A DNA stretch of 64,000 bases from Pseudomonadota bacterium (GTDB lineage Bacteria; Pseudomonadota; Gammaproteobacteria; Steroidobacterales; Steroidobacteraceae): positions 248,001-312,000 of the forward strand of contig JAFEFN010000013.1 in NCBI GenBank assembly GCA_018240525.1, in the 5' to 3' direction. Position numbers and translations under genes: made by a program. Positions within the stretch are counted from its first letter, which is position 1; the number at the start of each line of letters is the position of its first letter. Below the pieces are notes generated by a model that was given only the letters and a program-made list of their open reading frames with translations, had not been told where the DNA came from and made no database searches. Of this stretch, positions 47,090 through 55,482 are shown one piece after another.

Positions 47090-47722
47090 GTGAGTGAGCC
47101 GGACCGCTACACGCACGTCGGCTACCAGGCACATTCTCGTGTCGGCCGTGGCGCGCGACCCGCGGTTCTAGTGGTCGACCTGCAGAGGGCGTTCACCGAG
47201 CCGGCGTTTCCGCTGGGCACATTGCCCATGGTGCACGCCGCGACCGAGCGCACGGCAAGGCTGCTGAAGGTCGCTCGCGCGATGCGCATCCCCGTGGCCA
47301 AGTGCTTCACCGGCTACCACAGCCTCGATGACATGCCACGCTGGAAGGTGCAGCCGGTGCGGGAGCAATTCCTCTTTGGGCATCCCGGCCTGGAGCTGGA
47401 CCCGCGCGTGCACGACCCGGAATACGACTTCACCTTCTGCAAGAGTGGTCCCTCGATCTTCTTCATGACACCGCTGATCACGTTCCTCGCCAAGCAGATG
47501 GTGGACACGGTGATCGTCACCGGCTGCACGACGAGCGGCTGCGTGCGCGCCTCGGTCGTAGACGCCTTTTCCTACGGCTTTCGGGTGCTCGTCGCCGAAG
47601 AATGCTGCGGGGATGCCGAGCAGGGCCCACACGAGGCGAATCTGCTGGACATCAGCAGGCGCTATGGCGACGTGGAGCGCAGTGACGACCTGGAGGACTA
47701 CCTGCGCGGGTTGCCGGCCTGA
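47090..47722 (+). CDS. isochorismatase family amidohydrolase (N-carbamoylsarcosine amidase-like)
   Basis: 210 residues from the GTG at 47090, which has TGGAG before it. A TTG at 47057 overlapping the hyuB stop (TTGA) is an alternative giving 221 residues. Catalytic Asp30 is in AVLVVDLQRAFTEP, Lys118 in FTFCKSGPS and Cys151 in VTGCTTSGCVRASVVDA. The TSGC-VRASVVDAFSYGFRV segment is typical of N-carbamoylsarcosine amidases. With HyuAB it mirrors the creatinine/N-methylhydantoin degradation trio, but the other cluster genes argue for a different substrate. Confidence 0.85.
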   Translation: MSEPDRYTHVGYQAHSRVGRGARPAVLVVDLQRAFTEPAFPLGTLPMVHAATERTARLLKVARAMRIPVAKCFTGYHSLDDMPRWKVQPVREQFLFGHPGLELDPRVHDPEYDFTFCKSGPSIFFMTPLITFLAKQMVDTVIVTGCTTSGCVRASVVDAFSYGFRVLVAEECCGDAEQGPHEANLLDISRRYGDVERSDDLEDYLRGLPA

Positions 47723-47854
47723 GCCGCCCACTCCCGATCCAGGCGAGCGCGGGGATGCGCGGCAGAGGCCGTAGGCAAACTCGGGGGTCCGGTTCTTTGC
47801 GGGGCAGCCAAGCGAGGCGCGGGCCGGTCGCAGGCCCCAAGGCCCGGAGGGGCG

Positions 47855-48670
47855 ATGCCGAGCGCGCAGCTTAACGAGCACCGGATGTACTACGAAGTGC
47901 ATGGCCGTGGCGAGCCCGTGCTGTGCATGGGCGGCTGGGGGACGTTCTGCCACGGCAACCAGGTGCACTTGGCGCGTGGACTGTCCGAGCACTACCAGGT
48001 CATCGTCTTCGACTACCGCGGCATTGGTGACTCCGACGACGACCTGTCACGCCCGGCCACCATGCAGCTGCACGCGCAGGATGCCCTCGCGCTCCTCGAT
48101 CACCTGCAGGTGCCCGCGGCTCACTTGGTGGGACTGGTGGGGATGGGAGCTTGCGTCTGCCAGGAGATCGCCGTCACGCACCCGCGGCGCGCGCGCAGCA
48201 TGCTGAACATGGGTGCGTGGTGCGAGGTGGATGATTTTCTCCGCGACCAACTGGAGATGTTCCGCACCGTGCATCGCGATGGCGGTTTTCTTGCCTTCCA
48301 GCAACTGGTCACACTGCTGTCATTTACACCCGAGTACTACAACGCCAACAAGGCCAGGCTGCTTGGGCCGCACGGTGGGTGGCGCGAGCTCAACGGGCGA
48401 TATCAGGCGCACTCCCGGCTGATCGACGCGTGCGTGTCGTTCCATTCAAAGAATCGTCTCGCCGCGGTGCAGTGCCCCAGCCTGGTCATCCACGCGGGAT
48501 TGGATCAGGTGACGAGCCCCCGCACGACCCGGGCGATCGAGGCGGCGATTCCCAACTGCCGCGGCCTCCATTGGGACGACGTGGCGCATGTCGTGGCGGG
48601 CAAGGAGCAGAAGATGCGCTTCGCGGACACCTTGTTGGCCTGGCTGGCGGAGCACTCCGGTTCGGCATAG
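47855..48670 (+). CDS. alpha/beta-hydrolase fold protein lacking the nucleophile serine
   Basis: 271 residues. HGRGEPVLCMGGWGTFCHGNQVHLARGLSEHYQVIVFDYRGIGDSD is the typical N-terminal strand-loop-DxRGxGxS segment. The nucleophile elbow reads LVGLVGMGACV: Gly96 stands where the GxSxG serine is expected (compare GHSMGG). The acid (HAGLDQVTSPR) and His (DDVAHVVAGKEQ) are present. Either Cys99 or Cys101 nearby takes part, or the protein is non-hydrolytic. It is the last gene of the plus-strand catabolic arm, 132 bp after the amidohydrolase. Confidence 0.85.
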   Translation: MPSAQLNEHRMYYEVHGRGEPVLCMGGWGTFCHGNQVHLARGLSEHYQVIVFDYRGIGDSDDDLSRPATMQLHAQDALALLDHLQVPAAHLVGLVGMGACVCQEIAVTHPRRARSMLNMGAWCEVDDFLRDQLEMFRTVHRDGGFLAFQQLVTLLSFTPEYYNANKARLLGPHGGWRELNGRYQAHSRLIDACVSFHSKNRLAAVQCPSLVIHAGLDQVTSPRTTRAIEAAIPNCRGLHWDDVAHVVAGKEQKMRFADTLLAWLAEHSGSA

Positions 48671-48774
48671 ACCACTCGCCGCGGTGGCAGCGCAAAGTGA
48701 GTCGTTTAGCGCATCTGCTGGGCGTCCGCAGGAACAAGTCGGTCGGGCGATACTCTCTGCTCTATCCAGGCTTG

Positions 48775-48862
48775 TGTAAGGTCTCAGGACTTCGATGACA
48801 CGCTGGCAGAAGCTCTTCTGGCCAGAAGCCGCTCGTAAGGCGTCTGCCCGTTCCATCGAACC
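48775..48862 (-). mobile_element. remnant of the 3' end of an IS481-type element
   Basis: In the 297-bp gap 48671-48967, this stretch reads on the minus strand as the C-terminal end of the transposase at 54071-55012 (NGQTPYERLLARR.SASVSSKS) and ends with its terminal inverted repeat (48775-48801). One or two bases differ per ten. The rest of the element is missing. It is inserted just after the catabolic cluster. Confidence 0.8.
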
Positions 48863-48967
48863 AATGGATCAATTCGTGCCGCGCGCGGTTGCACTCGAAT
48901 CACACCAAGTGAGTTAGCCCCTCACTTGAGTGCCTCAGGCGTACCCTCGAAGCAGCTTCCGGCATCT

Positions 48968-50266
48968 CTAGCGACCGCTCTCCTTCAGCCGGTTACGCAC
49001 CATGCCGATATGGAGGCGTAAGGTATACAGCAAAGTCGCGAACGCCCGCGGTAGGCGCAGATGATCGGCACGCTGTTCGAGCCGGTTCAGCCGGCTGAGC
49101 ATATCGTCGGTGACGCGGTTACCTTTGGTCTCGAACTCGATTTCGATGAACCTGAGCTCCCCGTAGAGGCGAAAGATCCGGCGCCGCATGCTCCACCCAT
49201 AGAGCGCGGGCGCGGTGCGCACCAAGGGAAAGACGATGCCGATTACAGGAATCAATAGCACGAGAATTCGTCCGGCTACGATTGCCAGCCAAAACGGCAG
49301 ATAACGCTGCAGGAACGGGTCGCCGGATTTGAAGTATCGAATTGCTTCCTTGGACAGCGGCAGGTCCTCTTCCTCGCGTGCCGGGAACTGTCCCGGCTTC
49401 TGGAAGATACCCGGCGCGGCGTGGATCTCATCCGCAGCATCCAGCAGCAGGTACTGAATGGCAGGGTGAAGGTCGCGCCGCACGATCAGGCTTGCTTTCG
49501 GCGCAACCAGTGTAATGTCGGTGGGCGGTCGGTCCGTGTCCATGTCGGCCACTCCCTCCGGCAACAGCAGTCGGCTCAGGAAGGGATGTAGCGCGAGGAA
49601 GGCATCCACATGCGGGAACTGCAAGACATGGATGTCGGCAGTGTCCAGCAGCCGGCGCACGACCGGCGTGTCCCAGGAAGCGACGATAATCGCAGCATCG
49701 ATTTCTCCTCGGAGCAGTGCATCGCCCGCTTGCGCCGCAGTAAGCGGCAGCAGCTGCGCGTTGTTCTTGTCAATGCCGTCCGAAGCGAGGAACTGCACCG
49801 CGAGAGCCCGTGTGCCACTTCCCTCCGGTCCAACCGACACCTTCTTGCCACGTAAACCTTCGAGCCGGGTCCCCAGATTCGCTTCGCGGGAGAAGAACCA
49901 GAACGGTTCGTAGAACAACGTCCCGAGCGACTCCAGATTAGGCGATTGCGCCTCACTGGTGAGACCGCTTTGCACAAAAGCAACCATGACGCCCGAACGT
50001 GGATCGTTTAGACGCGCAAGGTTCTCCACCCCTCCGGCCGAAGGGACCAGCCGCAGGACCACGCCGGAGCGCGCGAGGATGGCTTTGTAGTGCTGGGCGA
50101 ACGTGTCGTATGTGCCGCCCGCAGTCCCCGTGCTCATCACTACGACCTTGGGCGGCAGCGGGCCCATCCACGCGACAGTGACGACGGTGGCCACCAAAAT
50201 CAGCGTCCCAGCGGCTACGTATAGCCATAGGGCCGCCCGCTTGCCTCGTACTGCCTCATCTTGCAT
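48968..50266 (-). CDS. TAXI family TRAP transporter solute-binding protein, membrane-anchored
   Basis: 432 residues. An N-terminal anchor (ALWLYVAAGTLILVATVVTVAWMG) is followed by VVVMSTGTAGGTYDTFAQHYKAIL, the TAXI start, then GLTSEAQSPNLESLGTLFYEPFWFF, and KKVSVGPEGSGTRALAVQFL. A second hydrophobic segment near residue 330 (FWLAIVAGRILVLLIPVIGIVFPLV) is followed by a coiled C-terminal tail, a layout of membrane-anchored TAXI proteins. The cognate membrane TRAP subunits are not visible nearby. It could feed or sense the catabolic cluster, but that is speculative. Confidence 0.83.
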   Translation of the reverse strand: MQDEAVRGKRAALWLYVAAGTLILVATVVTVAWMGPLPPKVVVMSTGTAGGTYDTFAQHYKAILARSGVVLRLVPSAGGVENLARLNDPRSGVMVAFVQSGLTSEAQSPNLESLGTLFYEPFWFFSREANLGTRLEGLRGKKVSVGPEGSGTRALAVQFLASDGIDKNNAQLLPLTAAQAGDALLRGEIDAAIIVASWDTPVVRRLLDTADIHVLQFPHVDAFLALHPFLSRLLLPEGVADMDTDRPPTDITLVAPKASLIVRRDLHPAIQYLLLDAADEIHAAPGIFQKPGQFPAREEEDLPLSKEAIRYFKSGDPFLQRYLPFWLAIVAGRILVLLIPVIGIVFPLVRTAPALYGWSMRRRIFRLYGELRFIEIEFETKGNRVTDDMLSRLNRLEQRADHLRLPRAFATLLYTLRLHIGMVRNRLKESGR

Positions 50267-50766
50267 GACTACGGATTCCGCAGACGATCAACATGTCTGC
50301 TCCCGAGACGGCGACCCCGGTCGACCGCACGAACCAACGGAGGTTCCCAAGTCCGAACCGTCAGGACGGTTTTACTCCCAAAGACCTGGTGTTGGCTGGC
50401 TAGGGCGGCGCCAAGAATATTGCGCCACCATCTGCGAGTCATCAGCTCGCGGATTCAGCGACTACACAACTACGCGGGCAAACTCGATTGCACCAGTATC
50501 CACTCAACTCCGTGCGCCTGCACGAGAAACCTGCCGCCAGACACGCTGGATTTCCCGATCCGATCGATATGCTTGCGTATGCTGCACCGCAAGATCGCTC
50601 CAAAGCCGCGCCGGCGCGCGCCAAATCTCAATTCAGCCCCGTTGTAGCGCTGAAATCATAACGGCAGCGCCGTGGACGACCGGTGTCAGGTTGGCCGCAC
50701 CATGTCAGGTGTTAAAGTGGCTCCACGCGTCTCCACGATACCAACACTAACTCGGAGCTAGCGGAC
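50267..50766. other. 500-bp intergenic region
   Basis: Several overlapping short frames occur, but none has a family motif or ribosome binding site. It lies between the divergent TAXI and lipoprotein genes and presumably contains both promoters. Confidence 0.45.
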
Positions 50767-53202
50767 ATGTTTCGATCGGGGTGGCTGTTCGTCGTGTTAT
50801 GTCTGCTTGCCGCCTGCGGCGGCGGGAGTAGTGGCGGAACGCCGCCGCCCACTAATCTCGAGTACCCGACGCCGCCGGCGGCCTACACAGTTGGCATCGC
50901 GATTGCTCCCCTCGATCCAACTGGGTTTTCCGGCACCGTGAGTTCCTTTTCCGTCATGCCCCCACTGCCGGCGGGGCTGAGCATCGATGCGGCTTCCGGG
51001 GACATTTCGGGTACGCCGACGGCGGAAGCCCCTAGCACGGTCTATACCGTGACCGCCTCCAACTCCGGCGGGAGTACCACGACCACCATCACGCTGACGG
51101 TCAACCTGGTGGCGCCGCAAATCAGCTACGGCAGTAGCCCGCTGCTGTTCACGACCGGGTCCGCGACAAACGTCGTCCCGACAAACACGGGCGGTGCCGT
51201 CAGCAACTGGGCGATCGATCCGCCGCTGCCGGCAGGACTGACCTTCAGCGCAAGCGATGGATCGATCCAGGGTGTGGCGAGCGCGCCGCAAGCGCCGACG
51301 TCCTACACCGTCACCGCGCGCAATTCGGGCGGTGTGGATACCGTCGCGCTGACGCTGAACATTGCCAGCCTGCTGCTGGATCTCGGGCACGCGGCCGACA
51401 TCACTCATGTGGTCATGACACCCACACGGGTGCTCAGCCTGGATGCGAGCGCCCACTGGGTGCTGTGGGATTACGCCACGGCGAGCAGCGTCGCCTCGGG
51501 GGACGCGGTGTGCGATCCGCCCTGCTATCAGCCGGTTCCGGAAAATCATCTCGTTGATCTGGCTGGATCAACCTTCGCAGTGCAGGTCGGCGAGTTCGTG
51601 GAGCTGCGTTCCGCGGTGGATAACACGCTTTTGGCGAGGGTCAGCGCCCCGGCGCTGACATGGCGCCTCGCATCCGACGGAAGCTACCTCTGTAGCGCCA
51701 GCTATAAGGGTGTTGGGGCCTGGGCTCTGAACGGGACGGCGATTTTCTCGCGAGCCGGCAACTACGCTAACGCGCATATATTCTGCGCGCCGGACGAGGT
51801 GCGCATCGCCCAAGGACCTGCCGGCGCACAGCAAATCGAGATCTTCAGCGTGCCAGTTGGCACCGAATCTGTGGGTCCGGCGTACTCCGGTAGCTTCTAT
51901 CGTTGGTTTGAAGACGGTGCGCGCTTCCTCACTCTCGTAGCCGATACCGCGTGGATCTACTCTCAGGACGGCAGCACCCAGATCGACACCCACATGGTCC
52001 CGACCTCGGCCCAACTTGGTGGGGTAAATAATTGGTTCTGGACCACCGGCCCTCTGCAGATCTACGCGGTCGGCGCCAGCGCCAGTCCCGCGGCAACCGT
52101 GGAGACGGGAGGGGTCGCATGGTCGAACGCCACTATCGCCTCGTACTCCGGCAGCAATCCGGCGTTGATCCACATGGTTGACCTGTCCGGAGCAAGTCCG
52201 GTCGTGACGGACTACACGGCAGCGACAGGGAGTGTGTTGCCGGCCGCGGCTGTTGGTGGATTTAGCGCGGTCTCCAGCGCCCAATGGGTAAGCGGTGGCC
52301 GTGCCGGGGTCATGCTCGACGGAGCCTCCCTTGCGAGTACGCCCCGCTATTTTGGGTACGGTGCGGCGCTGAGCGCGGCCGGAGGGACGACACAGTTCGC
52401 CGTGGCTACTGCAACGGGTCGGACACTCATCTACGACGCTGCGACCTGGACGCTCGAGGGCACCCTACCGTTCCTGACCAATCTATCGATGTCGGCGGAC
52501 GGAAGCGTGCTGGCAGCAAACGGAAGCGACGGTAACAACAACATCGTGAGCACGTACGCGCTGCCGGCGATCTCGCTCCTGCATGAGTGGACCTACCCGG
52601 CCGATACGGTGTCCCCCTTGCCTTACTTCGTGACCGTCTCTGCCGATGGCTCGACAGTGGCTCGGGTGCTGCAGTCGGCTGCGACCACGCAAGGGGAAGT
52701 CGATAGCGCTGTCAGCGGAGCCCTGCTCTGGTCCGGGCCCACCCCCTTTGAGCCAATCCAACTCTCGCCCAGCGGCACTTGGTGGACTACCTCCACTGCG
52801 GCAGACGGTCAGGCCGTAACCACAACCATCTATCACAGCGGGGTGCAGGTGAAGGTTATTCCCGGCTCGGCCCAGACATGGCTGACAGACAACAAGCTCC
52901 TGCAGAATGACATCACCTACACTCACGACGGCAACCCGGTACATCTGGATGCGCAACTCTACGACGCCACCGGAACATCGCTCGGGATCGTCCCGCTGCC
53001 TGCCGCAGCCGCCGGCCTGACCGTTCAGGTGCTCGGTGCCGACACGCTGTATCAGCAGAATGACAACTCGATATGGACCGTGAGCACGGGATCGCAAGCC
53101 TGGGTCGGTCCTGCGCCACTGCCTGGAGTGCCTGTTGGCGCAGTGGCGGGGGACAAGGTGATCTTTCTCTTGAATAGCAAGCTGCTGATGCAGCCGCATT
53201 AA
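50767..53202 (+). CDS. large lipoprotein with two Ig-like domains and a beta-propeller-like region
   Basis: 811 residues. FVVLCLLAACGGGSSGG has the lipobox LAAC followed by Gly/Ser, so it is probably lipid-anchored. Two putative-Ig (He_PIG-like) repeats follow: PPLPAGLSIDAASGDISGTPTAEAP and PPLPAGLTFSASDGSIQGVASAPQAP, each ending in SYTVTARNSGG or VYTVTASNSGG. From residue 200 to the end there is a long beta-rich region with recurring ADGS/SADG strand turns, resembling a beta-propeller. It may bind a glycan or protein at the surface. Function unknown; it stands alone. Confidence 0.8.
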   Translation: MFRSGWLFVVLCLLAACGGGSSGGTPPPTNLEYPTPPAAYTVGIAIAPLDPTGFSGTVSSFSVMPPLPAGLSIDAASGDISGTPTAEAPSTVYTVTASNSGGSTTTTITLTVNLVAPQISYGSSPLLFTTGSATNVVPTNTGGAVSNWAIDPPLPAGLTFSASDGSIQGVASAPQAPTSYTVTARNSGGVDTVALTLNIASLLLDLGHAADITHVVMTPTRVLSLDASAHWVLWDYATASSVASGDAVCDPPCYQPVPENHLVDLAGSTFAVQVGEFVELRSAVDNTLLARVSAPALTWRLASDGSYLCSASYKGVGAWALNGTAIFSRAGNYANAHIFCAPDEVRIAQGPAGAQQIEIFSVPVGTESVGPAYSGSFYRWFEDGARFLTLVADTAWIYSQDGSTQIDTHMVPTSAQLGGVNNWFWTTGPLQIYAVGASASPAATVETGGVAWSNATIASYSGSNPALIHMVDLSGASPVVTDYTAATGSVLPAAAVGGFSAVSSAQWVSGGRAGVMLDGASLASTPRYFGYGAALSAAGGTTQFAVATATGRTLIYDAATWTLEGTLPFLTNLSMSADGSVLAANGSDGNNNIVSTYALPAISLLHEWTYPADTVSPLPYFVTVSADGSTVARVLQSAATTQGEVDSAVSGALLWSGPTPFEPIQLSPSGTWWTTSTAADGQAVTTTIYHSGVQVKVIPGSAQTWLTDNKLLQNDITYTHDGNPVHLDAQLYDATGTSLGIVPLPAAAAGLTVQVLGADTLYQQNDNSIWTVSTGSQAWVGPAPLPGVPVGAVAGDKVIFLLNSKLLMQPH

Positions 53203-53340
53203 GGAGACACGGCTTAACGGTCAGTCGCTTCCAGTACTCCTCGGCGCTGTCGACCCGAAGGCGGAGTCAGTTCGCCATGTTGGAATGCCCCTGGGACTCC
53301 TTCAGGTCTTCGAGAGACTGTTCCACGGTGCCGGACAGGA

Positions 53341-53997
53341 ATCTCGCCCCGGCAGGCTGCCAAGCCAACGGAACGGCCGCTAATCGCGCTGCTGTGCCTA
53401 ACGGGATTACGACCCGGCGAAGCATATTCACTCGACTGGTCTGCAGTAGATCTCGAAGCAGGGTATCTGCGAGTAATCCGATCTTGGGACCATCGGGGCC
53501 AAGTCTTTGTTGCGCCGAAAACGAAGGCCGGAGAGCGGACGGTTCCCCTATCCGGGTGGCTAGTTTCGGAATTGAAGGCTCATCGGGAGAGAACTACATC
53601 CGCAGGTCTCGTCTTCGCAAACAAGAATGGGAAACCACTGAACCCTAGCAACGTGTGCCGCGATATCTGGTTACCGCTAAGAAAGCGAGCGGGTGTTAGA
53701 GCGCTGGACCTCTACTCGCTTCGGCACACCTTTGCGAGCCTCGGCCGGACTGCCGGAGAAAGCGCCTCTAACTTGGCACGCATGATGGGCCATGCGAAGA
53801 GCACGCTCGTGGATACGGTTTACGCGCATACCATGCAATCTGGCATATCGAGCGTCGCTGAAAACGTCACGACCCGGGCTCTTGGTACTAAGCCTCAGCT
53901 ACGGGTCATTAATGGCGGAAATCTTCGAGACGTTAGACAGCCGTTAGATCACTCACCGGAATCGGCGACTGTCACCGAATTTAAAAACGCTAAATAA
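53341..53997 (+). pseudogene. truncated tyrosine recombinase/integrase
   Basis: The catalytic part of a phage-type integrase is open from about 53341. TERPLIALLCLTGLRPGEAYSLDW contains the first catalytic Arg, and LDLYSLRHTFASLGRTAGESASNLARMMGHAKSTLVDTVYAHTM gives the RHxxx, GH and Tyr motifs. No start codon with a ribosome binding site lies near the first catalytic segment, and the N-terminal arm-binding and SAM-like domains are missing, so it is probably a remnant. It lies 13 bp before an intact IS and about 1 kb before three tRNA genes, which fits a decayed island next to a tRNA. Confidence 0.75.
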
Positions 53998-54010
53998 CGG
54001 TACTAGTTAG

Positions 54011-55021
54011 TGTGAAGTCCCAGAACTAAGGTGACATTCTGGCTCCTTATCTCATCCCAGGAGGAGCCCCATGAACAAGAACGAACAGAACCGACTGGTG
54101 ACCTGGCGTCTTAAGCTGCTGCGGCAAGCCGACGACATGCCTAGAGGCGTCGCGCAGACGTGCCGCCGCCACGGCCTCTCGCGCAAAACCTTCTACAAAT
54201 GGAAAGCTAGGTACAAAAGTCACGGGGAGGCCGGTCTGTGCGACCGCCCCCGAGCGCCCGTGCATTTTCCTAAAGCCACTCCCCGAACTGTGATCTCCAA
54301 GATCCTGTATCTGCGTGAGAGGTACCGCTTTGGAGCCGGCCGGATTGCCAGCTATCTTGATCGCTTTCATAAGATGCGTGTGGCGCGCTCTACCGTCCAC
54401 CGCATCCTGATCCGCTACGGCATGGGCAGGTTACCGGCTAACGTGAAGCGTCAGGCGACGGGTCGTCCCTGGCATCGATACGAGAAGCCGCAACCGGGGC
54501 ACCGCCTGCAAATTGACGTGAAATTCCTGGAGAGGATCGCCGGATCCAGAAAGCGGCTTTACCAGTTCACCGCGATCGACGACTGCACGCGCATCCGGGT
54601 ACTCAAGATCTACGACGTGTGCAACCAGAAGGCAGCCATCAGCTTCGTGGACGAGGTCATACGCAGGCTTCCCTTCAGGGTACTGGTCATCCAGACGGAC
54701 AACGGTGCTGAGTTCCAGTCCAACTTCCATTGGCACCTGGAAGGGCAGGACATCCGCCACGTCTACATCCGCCCCAAGACACCTCGCCTGAACGGCAAGG
54801 TGGAGCGCTCACATCGTGTCGATGAAGAGGAGTTTTACCAGCTCCTCGACAAGAACGGCATTGCCGAGGATATCCACTTGTTTAACGACAAGCTGCGGGA
54901 GTGGGAGGACTATTACAATTACCATAGGCCTCACGGAGCACTCGACGGGCAGACGCCCTACGAGCGACTCCTGGCCAGAAAAGCTTCCGCCAGCGTGTCA
55001 CCGAAGTCCTGAGACCTTACA
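54011..55021 (+). mobile_element. IS481-type insertion sequence, complete
   Basis: The element is 1,011 bp long. Imperfect terminal inverted repeats of 27 bp lie at 54011-54037 and 54995-55021, with 19 of 27 matches, starting TGT and ending ACA. It contains one transposase gene (54071-55012). A 3-bp TAG flanks each end and could be a target duplication, but such a short match may be chance. Related remnants lie at 48775-48862 and 61539-61783. Confidence 0.85.
54071..55012 (+). CDS. IS481 family DDE transposase
   Basis: 313 residues with AGGAGG ahead of the ATG. N-terminal helix-turn-helix (RRHGLSRKTFYKWKARYKS) is followed by the integrase core. The DDE triad is visible: Asp149 in QIDVKFL, Asp210 in QTDNGAEF and Glu245 in GKVERSHR. 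The C-terminus has FNDKLREWEDYYNYHRPHGALDGQTPYERL, the usual IS3/IS481 ending. The frame is intact, so the element may be active. Confidence 0.93.
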   Translation: MNKNEQNRLVTWRLKLLRQADDMPRGVAQTCRRHGLSRKTFYKWKARYKSHGEAGLCDRPRAPVHFPKATPRTVISKILYLRERYRFGAGRIASYLDRFHKMRVARSTVHRILIRYGMGRLPANVKRQATGRPWHRYEKPQPGHRLQIDVKFLERIAGSRKRLYQFTAIDDCTRIRVLKIYDVCNQKAAISFVDEVIRRLPFRVLVIQTDNGAEFQSNFHWHLEGQDIRHVYIRPKTPRLNGKVERSHRVDEEEFYQLLDKNGIAEDIHLFNDKLREWEDYYNYHRPHGALDGQTPYERLLARKASASVSPKS

Positions 55022-55031
55022 TAGAAAAAAT

Positions 55032-55107
55032 TGGTGGGCCGTGAAGGATTCGAACCTTCGACCAAGAGATTAAGAGTCTCCTGCTCTACCAACTGAGCTA
55101 ACGGCCC
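55032..55107 (-). tRNA. tRNA-Lys (anticodon CTT)
   Basis: The cloverleaf reads on the minus strand. Acceptor GGGCCGT pairs with ACGGCCC, the D-arm is TAGCTCAGTTGGTAGAGC, the anticodon loop CTCTTAA gives CTT, and the T-loop is GGTTCGAATCC. CCA is encoded. It begins 10 bp after the end of the IS. Confidence 0.97.
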
Positions 55108-55117
55108 TGATATCAGG

Positions 55118-55191
55118 GGTGGACGATGGGACTCGAACCCACGACAACCGGGATCACAACCCGGGGCTCTACCAGCTGAGCTACGCCCACC
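55118..55191 (-). tRNA. tRNA-His (anticodon GTG)
   Basis: The cloverleaf reads on the minus strand with a G at -1. Acceptor GTGGGCG pairs with CGTCCAC (one G-T wobble), the anticodon loop TTGTGAT gives GTG, and the discriminator is C. The 3' end reads CCT, so CCA would have to be added after transcription. Confidence 0.96.
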
Positions 55192-55215
55192 ATCGTTCCA
55201 AATCTGCCCTGCGGC

Positions 55216-55292
55216 TGGCGTGCCCGGCAGGACTCGAACCTGCGACCCTCGGCTTAGAAGGCCGATGCTCTATCCGCCTGAGCTACGGGCAC
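55216..55292 (-). tRNA. tRNA-Arg (anticodon TCT)
   Basis: The cloverleaf reads on the minus strand. Acceptor GTGCCCG pairs with CGGGCAC, the D-arm is TAGCTCAGGCGGATAGAGC, the anticodon loop CTTCTAA gives TCT, and the T-loop is GGTTCGAGTCC. CCA is encoded with discriminator G. Confidence 0.97.
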
Positions 55293-55482
55293 GAAATCAC
55301 GCCCCTAACCGGCCCCGCCGCACGGGGGGCGCGAATCATACGTAAGTGGCTTACGGAGCGTCAATTTCCTGCGTCCCGGGGCTGGCGGCCCCCTCCTACG
55401 AAGCTGGACCGTCCGTCCGGCCTCCGGGCCAGCCGGGCTTTGTTACACTGGTACAAAATCTGCTTTTCCGCCGGATTTTCCC

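Noticed and set aside
50103..50750. 215-residue plus-strand frame before the large lipoprotein
   Set aside because: It overlaps the start of the TAXI gene on the other strand and shows no motif or ribosome binding site.
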